A stretch of 64,000 nucleotides of DNA from Mycolicibacterium hassiacum DSM 44199 (GCF_900603025.1 NZ_LR026975.1:3906001-3970000), one strand, 5' to 3'; counted from the stretch's first letter, positions 16,348-25,014 are shown. Program-made: numbers and translations. The notes: generated from the letters alone by a model not told the origin.

Positions 16348-17469
16348 TCAGCGGTCGCGGATCGCGTCCAGGCGCCGGGTCGTCTCCTCGAACTCGGCGA
16401 CCAGGTCGGCGATGATGTCGGCGACCGGGCGGATCTCGTTCATCCGGCCGACGATCTGCCCCACCGGCATCGCCACGGTGTCGGGGTTGTCCGACTCGTT
16501 CATCCGCTGGTGGGCCTCGCTGACCAGGATGTTCTGCAGCGGCATCGGCAGCGGCTCGGGCGCGTCCGGGGCATCCCAGGCGTCGGTCCACTTGGTCTTG
16601 AGCAGCCGGGCAGGTTTGCCGGTGTAGATGCGCCGGCGCACGGTGTCGGCCGAGGTGGCGCGCAGCAGCGCCTCCTGGATGGTCGAGACACCGCTGGGCT
16701 TGCGGTGGCCGAGGTGGTACTCGGCGGAGGTGAGGAACAGCGAGCCCATCCACACGCCCTGGGCGCCCAGCGACAGCGCCGCGGCGACCTGCCGGCCGGT
16801 GCCGATTCCGCCGGCGGCCAGCACCGGCACCTGATCGCCGACGGCGTCGACGATCTCGGGCCACAGCACCACCGAGCCGATCTCGCCGGTGTGCCCGCCG
16901 GCCTCGTGCCCCTGCGCGACGACGATGTCGACGCCGTTGTCGACATGGCGCTGCGCGTGTTTGGCGCTACCGGCCAGTGCGGCCACCGGAACCCCGGCCT
17001 TGTGCACCTGCTCGATGACGTCGACCGGCGGCGAGCCCAGCGCGTTGGCGATCAGCTTGATCGGGTGGTCGAGCGCGACCTCCACGTGCGAACGGGCCAC
17101 CGAGTGCAACCAGCCGAGCACGCCCTCGTTACGTTCGGCGTCTTCCGGCAGCGGCGGAACACCAAGGTCGGCAAGGGTTTTCTCGACGAAGTCACGATGC
17201 CCCTGCGGGATCAGCTTGGCGATGTCGACCGCGCTGCCCTCCTGCGGCACCTTGGCCGGCATCACCACGTCGACCCCGTACGGCCGCCCGTCGGTGTTCT
17301 CGTCCATCCACTTGAGGACCTCCTCGAGGTCCTCCGCCTTGTTGAACCGCACGCAGCCCAGCACGCCGAGGCCGCCGGCCCGGCTCACCGCGGCGGCGAC
17401 GCGCTCGGAGGGGGTGAAGACGAAGATCGGATACTCGATGCCGAAACGCTCACACAGTTCGGTGCGCAC
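16348..17469 (-). CDS. Nitronate monooxygenase / 2-nitropropane dioxygenase family flavoprotein
   Basis: 373 aa, GTG start at 17469. TIM-barrel FMN enzyme: ERVAAAVSRAGGLGVLG at the N-terminus, IVAQGHEAGGHTG with the conserved His (about residues 180-195), PVLAAGGIGTGRQVAAALSLGAQGVWMGSLFL (FMN phosphate loop) around residues 210-245. It lies 31 nt after fadD19 on the same strand and so may be cotranscribed from the KstR box at 19155. Family members oxidise nitronates or act as NADH:quinone or enoyl reductases; the substrate here is unknown and a steroid role is inferred only from position. Confidence 0.88.
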   Translation of the reverse strand: MRTELCERFGIEYPIFVFTPSERVAAAVSRAGGLGVLGCVRFNKAEDLEEVLKWMDENTDGRPYGVDVVMPAKVPQEGSAVDIAKLIPQGHRDFVEKTLADLGVPPLPEDAERNEGVLGWLHSVARSHVEVALDHPIKLIANALGSPPVDVIEQVHKAGVPVAALAGSAKHAQRHVDNGVDIVVAQGHEAGGHTGEIGSVVLWPEIVDAVGDQVPVLAAGGIGTGRQVAAALSLGAQGVWMGSLFLTSAEYHLGHRKPSGVSTIQEALLRATSADTVRRRIYTGKPARLLKTKWTDAWDAPDAPEPLPMPLQNILVSEAHQRMNESDNPDTVAMPVGQIVGRMNEIRPVADIIADLVAEFEETTRRLDAIRDR

Positions 17470-17500
17470 TTGAGTTGTCTCCCGTCGGTTGGCTCGCGCG

Positions 17501-19144
17501 TTACTTCGACGAGCCGACGTGGTTGGCGTGGACTTCGTCGGCCGGCCGCTGTTCGGTGATGTCCTTGGCCCACCGGTAATCCGGCTTGCCCGCCGGAGTC
17601 CGCTGGATGTGATCGACCCACCAGATCTTGCGCGGCACCTTGTAGCCGGCGATCTCCCGGCGCACGAACGAGTCGAGGTCGGCCAGGGTGGGGTTAGTGC
17701 CGGGGCGGCGCTGCACGACGGCGGCGACCAGCTGGCCGAACCGTTCGTCGGGCACCCCGACGACCAGCGCGTCGAACACGTCCGGGTGGCCCTTGAGCGC
17801 GCCCTCGACCTCCTCGGGGTAGATCTTCTCCCCGCCGGAGTTGATCGACTGCGAGCCGCGGCCCAGCATCGTCACGGTGCCGTCGGCCTCGACGGTCGCC
17901 CAGTCCCCGGGGATCGCGTAGCGCACCCCGTTGATGGTCTTGAAGGTCTCGGCCGTCTTCCTCTCGTCCTTGTAGTAACCCAGCGGGATGTGGCCGCGCT
18001 TGGCGATCAGGCCGCGCACGCCGGAACCGGGCTTGACCTCGTTGCCGTTCTCGTCGAGCACCACGACGTTCTTGTCGATGGTGACCCGCGGGCCGCCGGT
18101 GTGGGTCTGGCCCTTGGCGACCACGCTGGTGCCGCCGAAACCGGTCTCCGAGGAGCCGATCGAGTCGGTGATGATGCGGTTCGGCAGCACCTCGAGCAGC
18201 TGATCCTTGAGCGACGGCGAGAACAGCGCGGCGGTGCTGGCCAGCAGGAACAGGTTCGACAGGTCGTAGTTGGCGCCGGGCGCGGTGAGCGCGTCCAGCA
18301 GCGGCCGGGCCATCGCGTCACCGGTGAAGAACAGCAGGTTGACCTTGTGCTTCTCGCAGGTGCGCCAGACGTCCTCGGGCTCGAACTCCGGGGCCAGCAC
18401 CACGGTGTCGCCGGCGAACAACGCCTGCCAGGTGGCCGACTGGGTGGCGCCGTGGATCATCGGCGGGATCGGGTAGCGCACCATCGGCGTCTTCTCGACC
18501 GCCTGCCGGGCGTGGTCGTACTCGTCCTTGACGTACTCGCCGGTGGCGAAGTCGATGCCGCCGAACAGCACCCGGTAGATGTCCTCGTGGCGCCACATCA
18601 CGCCCTTGGGGAACCCGGTGGTGCCGCCGGTGTAGAGCAGGTAGATGTCGTCGGCGCTGCGTGGCCCGAAATCCCGCTCCGGCGAGGCGCTCGCGAGCGC
18701 GGTCTCGAACTCCACCCCGCCGTAGCGCTGGAAGTCGGCGTCGCTGCCGTCCTCGACGACCAGGATGGTCTTCACGTTCGGGGTGTCCGGCAGCACGTTG
18801 GCCACCCGGTCGCTGTACTGGCGCTCGTGCACCAGGGCGACCATGTCGGAGTTGTCGAACAGGTACTTCAGTTCGCTCTCGACGTACCGGAAGTTGACGT
18901 TGACCGCGATCGCGCCGGCCTTCACGACACCGAGCATCGCGATGACGATCTCGATGCGGTTACGGCAGTACAGCCCGATCTTGTCGTCCTTCTTGACGCC
19001 CTGGTCGAGCAGGTAGTGGGCGAAGCGGTTGGCTTTCTCCTCGAGCTGGCCGTACGTCAGTTTCTCGTCGCCACAGATCAGGGCGACGCGATCGGGCACG
19101 GCGTCGATGGCATGCTCGGCGAGATCGGCGATGTTCAGGGCCAC
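17501..19144 (-). CDS. fadD19: FadD19, steroid-CoA ligase (3-oxocholest-4-en-26-oate type)
   Basis: 547 aa, matching the ~548 aa of Rv3515c. ANL motifs: YTGGTTGFPKGVMWRHEDIYRV (about residue 175), DSIGSSETGFGG, GDWATVEADGTVTMLGRGSQSINSGGEKIYPEEVEG, and the late Lys near GKPDYRWAK. FadD19 activates the C26 carboxylate of cholesterol metabolites; in Rhodococcus it is needed for C24-branched sterols. It is divergent from echA19, with a KstR box starting 11 nt upstream of its ATG (19144). The nitronate monooxygenase gene follows. Confidence 0.95.
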   Translation of the reverse strand: MALNIADLAEHAIDAVPDRVALICGDEKLTYGQLEEKANRFAHYLLDQGVKKDDKIGLYCRNRIEIVIAMLGVVKAGAIAVNVNFRYVESELKYLFDNSDMVALVHERQYSDRVANVLPDTPNVKTILVVEDGSDADFQRYGGVEFETALASASPERDFGPRSADDIYLLYTGGTTGFPKGVMWRHEDIYRVLFGGIDFATGEYVKDEYDHARQAVEKTPMVRYPIPPMIHGATQSATWQALFAGDTVVLAPEFEPEDVWRTCEKHKVNLLFFTGDAMARPLLDALTAPGANYDLSNLFLLASTAALFSPSLKDQLLEVLPNRIITDSIGSSETGFGGTSVVAKGQTHTGGPRVTIDKNVVVLDENGNEVKPGSGVRGLIAKRGHIPLGYYKDERKTAETFKTINGVRYAIPGDWATVEADGTVTMLGRGSQSINSGGEKIYPEEVEGALKGHPDVFDALVVGVPDERFGQLVAAVVQRRPGTNPTLADLDSFVRREIAGYKVPRKIWWVDHIQRTPAGKPDYRWAKDITEQRPADEVHANHVGSSK

Positions 19145-19154
19145 GGACTCAAAT

Positions 19155-19168
19155 TAGAACGTGTTACA
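19155..19168. promoter_or_regulatory. KstR operator between fadD19 and echA19
   Basis: TAGAACGTGTTACA matches TnnAACnnGTTnnA. It lies 10 bp from the fadD19 start and 43 bp from the echA19 start. The very short distance on the fadD19 side suggests a leaderless or very short 5' end. Confidence 0.85.
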
Positions 19169-19211
19169 TTTCTTGACAAGTTCCCGGTGAACCGCAAGGA
19201 GGCAGGCACCC

Positions 19212-20012
19212 GTGAGCGATGCCGGATCGCAGCCGCACGCACTCATTGAGCAGCGCGGACACACTCTGATCCTGACGCTGAACCGCCCCGAGGCCCGTAA
19301 CGCGCTGTCCAGCGAAATGCTCTCGATCATGGTCGAGGCGTGGGACCGCGCGGACAACGATCCGGAGATCCGTTCGGTGATCCTGACCGGCGCCGGCGGG
19401 TACTTCTGCGCCGGCATGGACCTCAAGGCCGCGACGGCCAAGCCGCCGGGCGACTCGTTCAAGGACGGCTCCTACGACCCGTCGAAGATCCCGGCGCTGC
19501 TCAAGGGCCGGCGGCTGAAGAAACCGCTGATCGCCGCGGTGGAGGGCCCGGCGATCGCGGGCGGCACCGAGATCCTGCAGGCAACCGACATCCGGATCGC
19601 CGGTGAGAGCGCCAAGTTCGGCATCTCCGAGGCGCGCTGGAGCCTGTACCCGATGGGCGGCTCGGCGGTGCGCCTGGTGCGCCAGATCCCCTACACGATC
19701 GCGGCCGATCTGCTGCTGACCGGCCGGCACATCACCGCCGCCGAGGCCAAGGAGATCGGGCTGATCGGCCACGTGGTCCCGGACGGCACCGCGCTGGACA
19801 AGGCGCTGGAGATCGCCGAGGTGATCAACAACAACGGCCCGCTGGCCGTGCAGGCGATCCTGCGCTCGATCCGCGAGACCGAGGGCCTGCCCGAGGAGGA
19901 GGCGTTCAAGATCGACACCAAGATCGGCATCGAGGTGTTCGTCTCCGAGGACGCCAAGGAGGGCCCGCGGGCGTTCAAGGAGAAGCGCAAGCCGGAGTTC
20001 AAGGGCCGGTAA
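19212..20012 (+). CDS. echA19: EchA19, enoyl-CoA hydratase of sterol side-chain oxidation
   Basis: 266 aa, GTG start at 19212 with AAGGAGG about 10 nt upstream. Crotonase fold: [13 protein letters not shown] near the N-terminus, the oxyanion-hole region [14 protein letters not shown], and [23 protein letters not shown] followed by [15 protein letters not shown], where the catalytic Glu is expected. Ends in [14 protein letters not shown], typical of this group. M. tuberculosis EchA19 (Rv3516) hydrates the alpha,beta-unsaturated steroid-CoA made by ChsE-type dehydrogenases. Divergent from fadD19 under a shared KstR box. Confidence 0.95.
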   Translation: MSDAGSQPHALIEQRGHTLILTLNRPEARNALSSEMLSIMVEAWDRADNDPEIRSVILTGAGGYFCAGMDLKAATAKPPGDSFKDGSYDPSKIPALLKGRRLKKPLIAAVEGPAIAGGTEILQATDIRIAGESAKFGISEARWSLYPMGGSAVRLVRQIPYTIAADLLLTGRHITAAEAKEIGLIGHVVPDGTALDKALEIAEVINNNGPLAVQAILRSIRETEGLPEEEAFKIDTKIGIEVFVSEDAKEGPRAFKEKRKPEFKGR

Positions 20013-20024
20013 CAGCGCTTTCGT

Positions 20025-20080
20025 CGAGTGTGAAACCGCTGCGGCGAATCGACCGGATTTCCGCAGCGGTTTCACGTTCG
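20025..20080. repeat. 56-bp palindromic repeat, copy 1 (3' side of DUF559 gene)
   Basis: Arms GTGAAACCGCTGCGG (20030-20044) and CCGCAGCGGTTTCAC (20061-20075) are a perfect 15-bp inverted repeat around a 16-nt centre. The 56-bp unit aligns base for base, without gaps, with copy 2 at 20944-20999, differing at a minority of positions. It covers the last codons and stop of the DUF559 gene and could also act as a two-way terminator between echA19 and that gene. Confidence 0.85.
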
Positions 20081-20908
20081 CTTCGACCAGGCGTCGGCGA
20101 GCATGCGCAGGACGACCGCCTCGGTGTCGCGTGAGGTCACCCGGATGTGGATCCAGCCGCGGGCCGTCAACTCGTCGTGGCGACGGACGTCCCGGTTGAA
20201 CTGCTCCGGGTTGCGATGGTGGTCCCCGTCGTAGTCCAGGCCGAGCTTGAGTTCCTCCCAGCCCAGGTCGAGCACCGCCACCAGTTGCCCGTACTCGTCG
20301 CGCACCGGGATCTGCGTCTGCGGCCGGGGGTAGCCGGCGCGCAGGACGAGCAGCCGCAGCCAGGTCTCCCGCGGTGACTGTGCGCCGCCGTCGACGAGTT
20401 CGAGCACCCCGCGGGCGGCTCGGATGCCGCGGGCACCCCGGTACCGCTCGGCGAGCAGCTCCACGTCCGCCGGTTTCAGCCGGGTCGCCTGCATCAGCGC
20501 GTCGATCGCGGCGACTGCTTTCGCGGTCCGGCACCGGCGGGCGATGTCCAGCGCGGTGCGGGCCGGCGTGGTCACCGGGACACCGGCGACCAGCTCGACC
20601 TCGTCCTCGTCGAACCGATCCGACCAGGTCTCGATGCCCTCAGGTGGGTGCCGGTTCGGCCACAGCAGCTGCGCGGGCCGGTTACCGTCCACCCATTTCG
20701 CGCCGTGCAGCGCCGCGGCGGAGCGCCCCGCGACCACGCCCCGCCGACCGCTCCACAGATGTGCGCCGATGCCGCGCAGCGCGGCGGTCGGCGGCACGCC
20801 TTCCCGCAGGTACACGTCCGGATACAGCCGCACGTAGCGGGTGCGCAACCGGTGCGACGTCAACAGGCCGGCGGCGGTCGCCTCGGACCCGACGATGAGC
20901 TCCGCCAT
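20072..20908 (-). CDS. DUF559 (Vsr-like endonuclease fold) protein, Rv3517-like
   Basis: 278 aa. The N-terminal half (LLTSHRLRTRYVRLYPDVYL, HLWSGRRGVVAGRSAAALHGAKWV) looks like the AbiEi-type antitoxin/HTH-like region often attached to DUF559. The C-terminal half has the Vsr/PD-(D/E)XK-like core: ETWLRLLVLRAGYPRPQTQI, VAVLDLGWEELKLGLDYDGDHHRNPEQFNRDVRRHDEL and GWIHIRVTSRD. The acidic D..E..D and HH residues resemble the catalytic set. M. tuberculosis has a protein of this kind (Rv3517) at the same place. Its last codons (AAG CGA ACG TGA) lie in a 56-bp palindrome, and a matching palindrome lies 35 bp upstream of its start. Biological role unknown. Confidence 0.85.
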   Translation of the reverse strand: MAELIVGSEATAAGLLTSHRLRTRYVRLYPDVYLREGVPPTAALRGIGAHLWSGRRGVVAGRSAAALHGAKWVDGNRPAQLLWPNRHPPEGIETWSDRFDEDEVELVAGVPVTTPARTALDIARRCRTAKAVAAIDALMQATRLKPADVELLAERYRGARGIRAARGVLELVDGGAQSPRETWLRLLVLRAGYPRPQTQIPVRDEYGQLVAVLDLGWEELKLGLDYDGDHHRNPEQFNRDVRRHDELTARGWIHIRVTSRDTEAVVLRMLADAWSKRT

Positions 20909-20943
20909 GGCGGCAGTATGCCGTCGGCCCCCGACAGGAACGC

Positions 20944-20999
20944 CGAACGTGAAACCACTGCGGAAAATCGGCCGATTCTCCGCAGCCGTTTCACGTTCG
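20944..20999. repeat. 56-bp palindromic repeat, copy 2 (5' side of DUF559 gene)
   Basis: Left arm CGAACGTGAAACCACTGCGG(A) and its mirror at 20979-20999 pair over 21 bp with two mismatches; the centre AATCGGCCGATT (20966-20977) is itself a perfect palindrome. Homologous to copy 1 at 20025-20080. It ends 3 bp before the cyp142 stop codon. Confidence 0.85.
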
Positions 21000-21002
21000 C
21001 GG

Positions 21003-22223
21003 TCAGTCGCGCAGAACGGGTTTGGTGGGGGTGAACACGACCGGCATCTTCTCCAGGCCGGAGACGAAGTTGGCCGGCCGCAGCGGCAGCGGCTCGTCGT
21101 TGGCCAGCCGCAGGTCGGGCAGCCGCGCCAACAGCTTGGTCAGCATGATCGACAGCTCCAGCCGGGCCAGCTGATTGCCCAGGCAGAAGTGGGTGCCGAA
21201 GCCGAACGCCAGGTGGTTGTTCGGATACCGATCGATGTCGAACTTCTCCGGGTCGTCGAACACCTGCTCGTCGAAGTTCGCCGACTCGAACAACAGCAGC
21301 ATCTTCTCGCCCTGCTTCAGGGCGGTGCCGTGGAACTCGACGTCGTCGGTCAGCGTGCGGGCCATGTTCTTCACCGGTGCCGTCCAGCGCAGCATCTCCT
21401 CGATCGCGTTGGGCAGCAACGACAGATCGTTCCGCAGCCGCTCGTGCTGATCGGGGTGCAGCAGCAGCTGGCGGGTGCCGCCGGACAGGGTGTGCCGGGT
21501 GGTCTCGTCGCCACCGATCAACAGCAACAGCACCTCGGTGACGATCTGATGGTCCTCGAGCTTGGAGCCCTCCACCTCGGCGTGCACCAGCACGCTGACC
21601 AGATCGTCGGTCGGGTTCTCCTTGCGGGCGGCGATCATGCCCATCATGTACTCGCTGTAGGCCGCGAACGCGTCCATCGTCACCTGGAACTGCTCGGGGT
21701 CCGTGGTGCTGCTCAGGAACCCGACCAGGTCGTCGGACCACTTGAGGAACATCTCGCGTTCCTCGGGCAGCACCCCGAGCATGTCACCGATCACCGCCAT
21801 CGGCAGCGGCGCCGCGATGTCCCAGACGAAGTCGCATTCGCCGCGCTCGCAGACGTTGTCGATCAACGTGTCGCAGAGCCGCTCGATCGCGGGCTGCAGG
21901 TCCCGCACCCGCTTGCGGGTGAACCCGGAGTTGACGAGCTTGCGCCGCAACAGATGCTGCGGGTCGTCCATCTCGATCATCATCTCCACACCGGGCTGGT
22001 CCGGGCGGATGCCGCCGGCGTTGGAGAACAGTTCCGGCTTGCGTTCGGCCTCGATCACCGCGGCGTGCGTGGCGGCGGCGGCCAGTCCGTTGCGGTCACG
22101 GAAGACCGGTTCGTTCTCCCGCATCCACTTGTAGACCGACCGCGAGTCGCCCGCGTAGAACGCGCCGTCGGTCAGGTCCACATCGGGTTTCGCGACCTTG
22201 GTCTCGGACACCGTCATCGTCAC
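21003..22223 (-). CDS. cyp142: CYP142, cholesterol-side-chain cytochrome P450
   Basis: 406 aa P450. Landmarks: I-helix LLLIGGDETTRHTL (acid-alcohol pair, ~residues 235-250), K-helix EEMLR, and the heme loop FGFGTHFCLGNQLARLE with Cys at about residue 345. M. tuberculosis CYP142 (Rv3518c) hydroxylates and oxidises cholesterol or cholestenone at C26/C27, opening side-chain degradation before FadD19. The start (ATG 22223) overlaps the stop of the preceding acetoacetate-decarboxylase-like gene as ATGA, so the two are coupled. A candidate electron donor, fdxD, is 15 kb away. Confidence 0.93.
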   Translation of the reverse strand: MTMTVSETKVAKPDVDLTDGAFYAGDSRSVYKWMRENEPVFRDRNGLAAAATHAAVIEAERKPELFSNAGGIRPDQPGVEMMIEMDDPQHLLRRKLVNSGFTRKRVRDLQPAIERLCDTLIDNVCERGECDFVWDIAAPLPMAVIGDMLGVLPEEREMFLKWSDDLVGFLSSTTDPEQFQVTMDAFAAYSEYMMGMIAARKENPTDDLVSVLVHAEVEGSKLEDHQIVTEVLLLLIGGDETTRHTLSGGTRQLLLHPDQHERLRNDLSLLPNAIEEMLRWTAPVKNMARTLTDDVEFHGTALKQGEKMLLLFESANFDEQVFDDPEKFDIDRYPNNHLAFGFGTHFCLGNQLARLELSIMLTKLLARLPDLRLANDEPLPLRPANFVSGLEKMPVVFTPTKPVLRD

Positions 22224-22921
22224 ACCTCCACGCCGTCGCCGAACGTCATGTCCACGTTCTCAGAAGAATTCGAAACCAGTGCGCGTTTCGGTAAACCAAG
22301 TGCGGCAAGTTCTTTCGCGATCGGGTGATCGCCGAGCCAGACCCGCGCACCGCCCGGCCGCACGCGCATGCCGGTGGGCAGCATCTCGAAGCGGTTCTCC
22401 CGCCGCACCCCGTCGAGGTACGAGTACGACGACAGCTGCTGGGGCTTGGCCGCCGCGGCGGGCAGCTTCACGCCGGGGGCGAACTCCATCCCGATCACCA
22501 GCTGACCGTCGACGCTGGCGTCGAAGCTGAACCGCTTGCCCTCGCGGATGTTGTAGTCCGCCAGGATCTTCGGGAATCCCCAGATCTTGCGGCCGGCCTC
22601 CAGGGTGAAGGTCTGGTCGACGAACATGTGGTGCACGAACGTCTGCTGCAGCGACTTCGGACTGTTCTTGCCGCCGGGGGCGTTCACGCTGACGACGGTG
22701 CTGTACTCGTGGTAGGCGCCGAGGTCGCAGTCGATGAAGTGCGTGAGGATCAGCGTCACGATCGCGCGGCCCGGCACCGGCCGGTACACCTGCAGGCCGC
22801 TGTAATCGATCATCCGCTGCGCCGCATCGGCGTCGACGGCGAACATCGCTGTGTGCTGGGTGGCGGTGCGCACCCGGACCGGCATGGTGAGCACCGTGCC
22901 CGCGATTGTGTGCTGGCTCAT
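22220..22921 (-). CDS. Acetoacetate decarboxylase-like protein (Rv3519-like)
   Basis: 233 aa. Family features: MPVRVRTATQHTAMFAVDADAAQRMI at the start, GAYHEYSTVVSV, and AGRKIWGFPKILADYNI. The true decarboxylase needs a reactive Lys; a candidate Lys lies in WGFPKI, but identity is not certain. Coupled to cyp142 by ATGA overlap. The gene starts 21 bp from a 9-bp inverted repeat (AGTAGACAC..GTGTCTACT) that may be its operator. Role in sterol metabolism is inferred from operon position. Confidence 0.82.
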   Translation of the reverse strand: MSQHTIAGTVLTMPVRVRTATQHTAMFAVDADAAQRMIDYSGLQVYRPVPGRAIVTLILTHFIDCDLGAYHEYSTVVSVNAPGGKNSPKSLQQTFVHHMFVDQTFTLEAGRKIWGFPKILADYNIREGKRFSFDASVDGQLVIGMEFAPGVKLPAAAAKPQQLSSYSYLDGVRRENRFEMLPTGMRVRPGGARVWLGDHPIAKELAALGLPKRALVSNSSENVDMTFGDGVEV

Positions 22922-22941
22922 CGCGTCAATGTAAGACGCTC

Positions 22942-22970
22942 AGTAGACACCTGGCAAGGAAGTGTCTACT
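22942..22970. promoter_or_regulatory. Candidate operator: AGTAGACAC / GTGTCTACT inverted repeat
   Basis: Perfect 9-bp arms (22942-22950 and 22962-22970) with an 11-nt spacer, 21 bp upstream of the acetoacetate-decarboxylase-like gene. It does not fit the KstR consensus. A dyad of this size near a start suggests a TetR- or GntR-type binding site, though it could instead be a hairpin at the edge of the foreign insert. Confidence 0.5.
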
Positions 22971-23125
22971 CGAGTCTCCCGGCCGATTGCGGAACAGAGT
23001 CAGTTCATGACCTACACAGAACAGAGGGTGCGATAGCGACACGCCCGCCATCAAACAAGTTGCCGCTACCCCATCCCACCAGGCAGGATTGACGTGTCAC
23101 CAACGGTGAGCCCACACGAGGAGCG

Positions 23126-24529
23126 ATGTTCAGATTACTGAGGCTCGAAAACTTCAAGAGCTGGAGAGATACCGGCCCCGTCAGGTTGGCTCCCGTCACT
23201 GCTTTCTTTGGGTCAAATTCGTCCGGAAAGACGAGCATTCTTCAGAGCCTTCTCATGCTACGGCAAACCGTAGAAGACTCAGACAGACGACAGACACTCA
23301 CCCTTAGCGGTATCGCAAATCTTGGAACATACAGCGACATAATCTTTGACCACCGCGAATCCAACCTGCTGAAAATTCGGGTCGATTGGACCGCCGAGGA
23401 TCAGGTTACAGTTTCCAACCTAGCCGCCAGAGCGAAGAAAAAGTCCTCTACAATCGCAAAGAGCGATAAACTCTCCCTGGAAACCAGCATCGCACTGACA
23501 TCAACAGATGCGGTGGTAGAGCAACTCACGTACTCGATTAACGAAGACGCCAAGTCAACACGATTTCACCTCACACACAAAGGTGACGACAAATACGATC
23601 TCAGTTCGGAAGAATACGACTTCGTTCGTAACCCAGGACGAGCATGGCCACTTCCTCGACCAAACAAATTCTACGGCTTCCCCGACCAAGTACGTGTATA
23701 TTTCCAAAATGCAAGCTTCTTGAGTGATCTAGAGCTTGAGTTTGAGAAAGCATGCCGCCGCATTCGCTATTTGGGCCCATTACGTGAGGATCCGAAGCGC
23801 GAGTACATCTTCACTGGAGGAGCCCCTCAAGACGTGGGTCGGCGCGGAGAATTAGCAGTCAGCGCACTTGTTTCATCCATGGCTCAGCAGCGAAAGATCT
23901 CTCGTGGGTGGATTGACCATAACCACACGCGGCGGTTGAAGAGATTGCCGATCGAAGAGGTTATTGCACAATGGCTATCGACCCTAGGCCTGATCGACTC
24001 ATTCAGACTTGAACGACTTGATGACCGCAACACCCTCTACCGAGTCAGCGTCAAGCAAGGGCCAAACTCCCCACCCGTCCTTCTTACTGACGTCGGCTTT
24101 GGCGTTAGCCAAGTACTTCCTGTATTAGTGCTCTTAGCCTACGCGGATGAGGGCGACACGGTCATACTGGAACAACCAGAAATTCACCTGCACCCCGCAG
24201 TGCAGTCCGGACTAGCAGATATTATTTTGGAATCCGCCCTCGCTCGCGGCATTCAGATTATCTTCGAAAGTCACAGTGAGCACCTACTCAGCCGAATCCA
24301 GAGGAGGATTGCCGAAGAGCATCTCCACAACGGCATCACGATCACACCGGAAGACGTGGCTCTATACTTCTGCGATCAAACAGAGGGCGTAAGCCATCTC
24401 GAAAATCTCCATATCGACCTCTTTGGCAATATTACAAATTGGCCGCCTGGATTTTTTGGCGATCCAATGGCGGATCAGGTCGCCATGTTGGAAGCTAAGA
24501 GTCGGCGGACGAGCAGGATGGGCAATTGA
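23126..24529 (+). CDS. DUF3696-type AAA/ABC-like ATPase (OLD/RecF-like), probable defence ATPase
   Basis: 467 aa, ATG 23126 with GAGGAG upstream. N-terminus LRLENFKSWRDTGPVRL is RecF/SMC-like. Walker A is GSNSSGKT at residues 29-36. An ABC-signature-like DVGFGVSQVLPVLV lies near 330, Walker B ILEQPEIHLHP near 346-356, and a switch-His region FESHSEHLLSRIQRRI near 385. The C-terminal DUF3696-like tail reads FGNITNWPPGFFGD. Codon use and base composition are clearly AT-richer than the surrounding genes, so it is probably acquired. It overlaps a PIN-like nuclease gene by 4 nt. Related ATPases act in anti-phage pairs with a nuclease; that role is inferred here. Confidence 0.85.
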   Translation: MFRLLRLENFKSWRDTGPVRLAPVTAFFGSNSSGKTSILQSLLMLRQTVEDSDRRQTLTLSGIANLGTYSDIIFDHRESNLLKIRVDWTAEDQVTVSNLAARAKKKSSTIAKSDKLSLETSIALTSTDAVVEQLTYSINEDAKSTRFHLTHKGDDKYDLSSEEYDFVRNPGRAWPLPRPNKFYGFPDQVRVYFQNASFLSDLELEFEKACRRIRYLGPLREDPKREYIFTGGAPQDVGRRGELAVSALVSSMAQQRKISRGWIDHNHTRRLKRLPIEEVIAQWLSTLGLIDSFRLERLDDRNTLYRVSVKQGPNSPPVLLTDVGFGVSQVLPVLVLLAYADEGDTVILEQPEIHLHPAVQSGLADIILESALARGIQIIFESHSEHLLSRIQRRIAEEHLHNGITITPEDVALYFCDQTEGVSHLENLHIDLFGNITNWPPGFFGDPMADQVAMLEAKSRRTSRMGN

Positions 24530-25014
24530 AAACGGTCGTCATCGACACGAACGTTCTAATTTGCGCGAACGAGCAGAGCGAAGAGGCTGATAGTACGTGC
24601 GCCGCTCAAAGTGCCCGCATTCTGCATGAATCAATGACGAAGCATATTGTTCTTATCGATGATGCCCAAATGGCGGTCGCAGAATATAAGAAGTACTGCA
24701 ACCATTCAGGGCAACCCGGGGTTGGCGATCGATTCTTTCAACAGCTATTTAGGAACATTGCAAATACCAATCGCGTGCGCGTTGTAGACATCGGAAAATC
24801 CCCGGACGAAGTCTCCAATCATGTCCCTGAATCCCTGCAAAACTTCGACAGATCCGACCAAAAGTGGATCGCTCTGTACATTTGCGGCGAAGGAGACGTT
24901 ATCTACAATGCAACGGATTCCGACTACTCGGAGGCTAAAGACGCTCTTACAGCTGAAGGGATTGTAGTTGAGGAGCTCTGCCTCAACTGCATTCGCCTAA
25001 AACCGAAGCGCTGA
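24526..25014 (+). CDS. PIN-like domain protein paired with the DUF3696 ATPase
   Basis: 162 aa, opening at TTG 24526 inside the ATPase stop (TTGA overlap). The N-terminus MKTVVIDTNVLICANEQ has the PIN Asp at residue 7 and an Asn after it. Further acidic residues appear in DDAQMAVAEYKKY, NFDRSDQKWIALYI and YNATDSDYSEAKDAL, in the order expected for a PIN-fold Mg-dependent RNase. It shares the low-GC composition of the ATPase. It is not next to a VapB-type antitoxin, so it does not look like VapC. Likely the effector of a two-gene system whose ATPase senses a trigger; target unknown. Confidence 0.75.
   Translation: MKTVVIDTNVLICANEQSEEADSTCAAQSARILHESMTKHIVLIDDAQMAVAEYKKYCNHSGQPGVGDRFFQQLFRNIANTNRVRVVDIGKSPDEVSNHVPESLQNFDRSDQKWIALYICGEGDVIYNATDSDYSEAKDALTAEGIVVEELCLNCIRLKPKR

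Noticed and set aside
20025..20080. Treating the palindrome only as an intrinsic terminator of echA19
   Set aside because: There is no T-run, and a homologous 56-bp copy on the other side of the DUF559 gene needs another explanation, though a terminator effect is possible.
24526..25014. Reading the PIN-like protein as a VapC toxin
   Set aside because: No small antitoxin gene precedes it; it overlaps a large ATPase gene and is longer than typical VapC.
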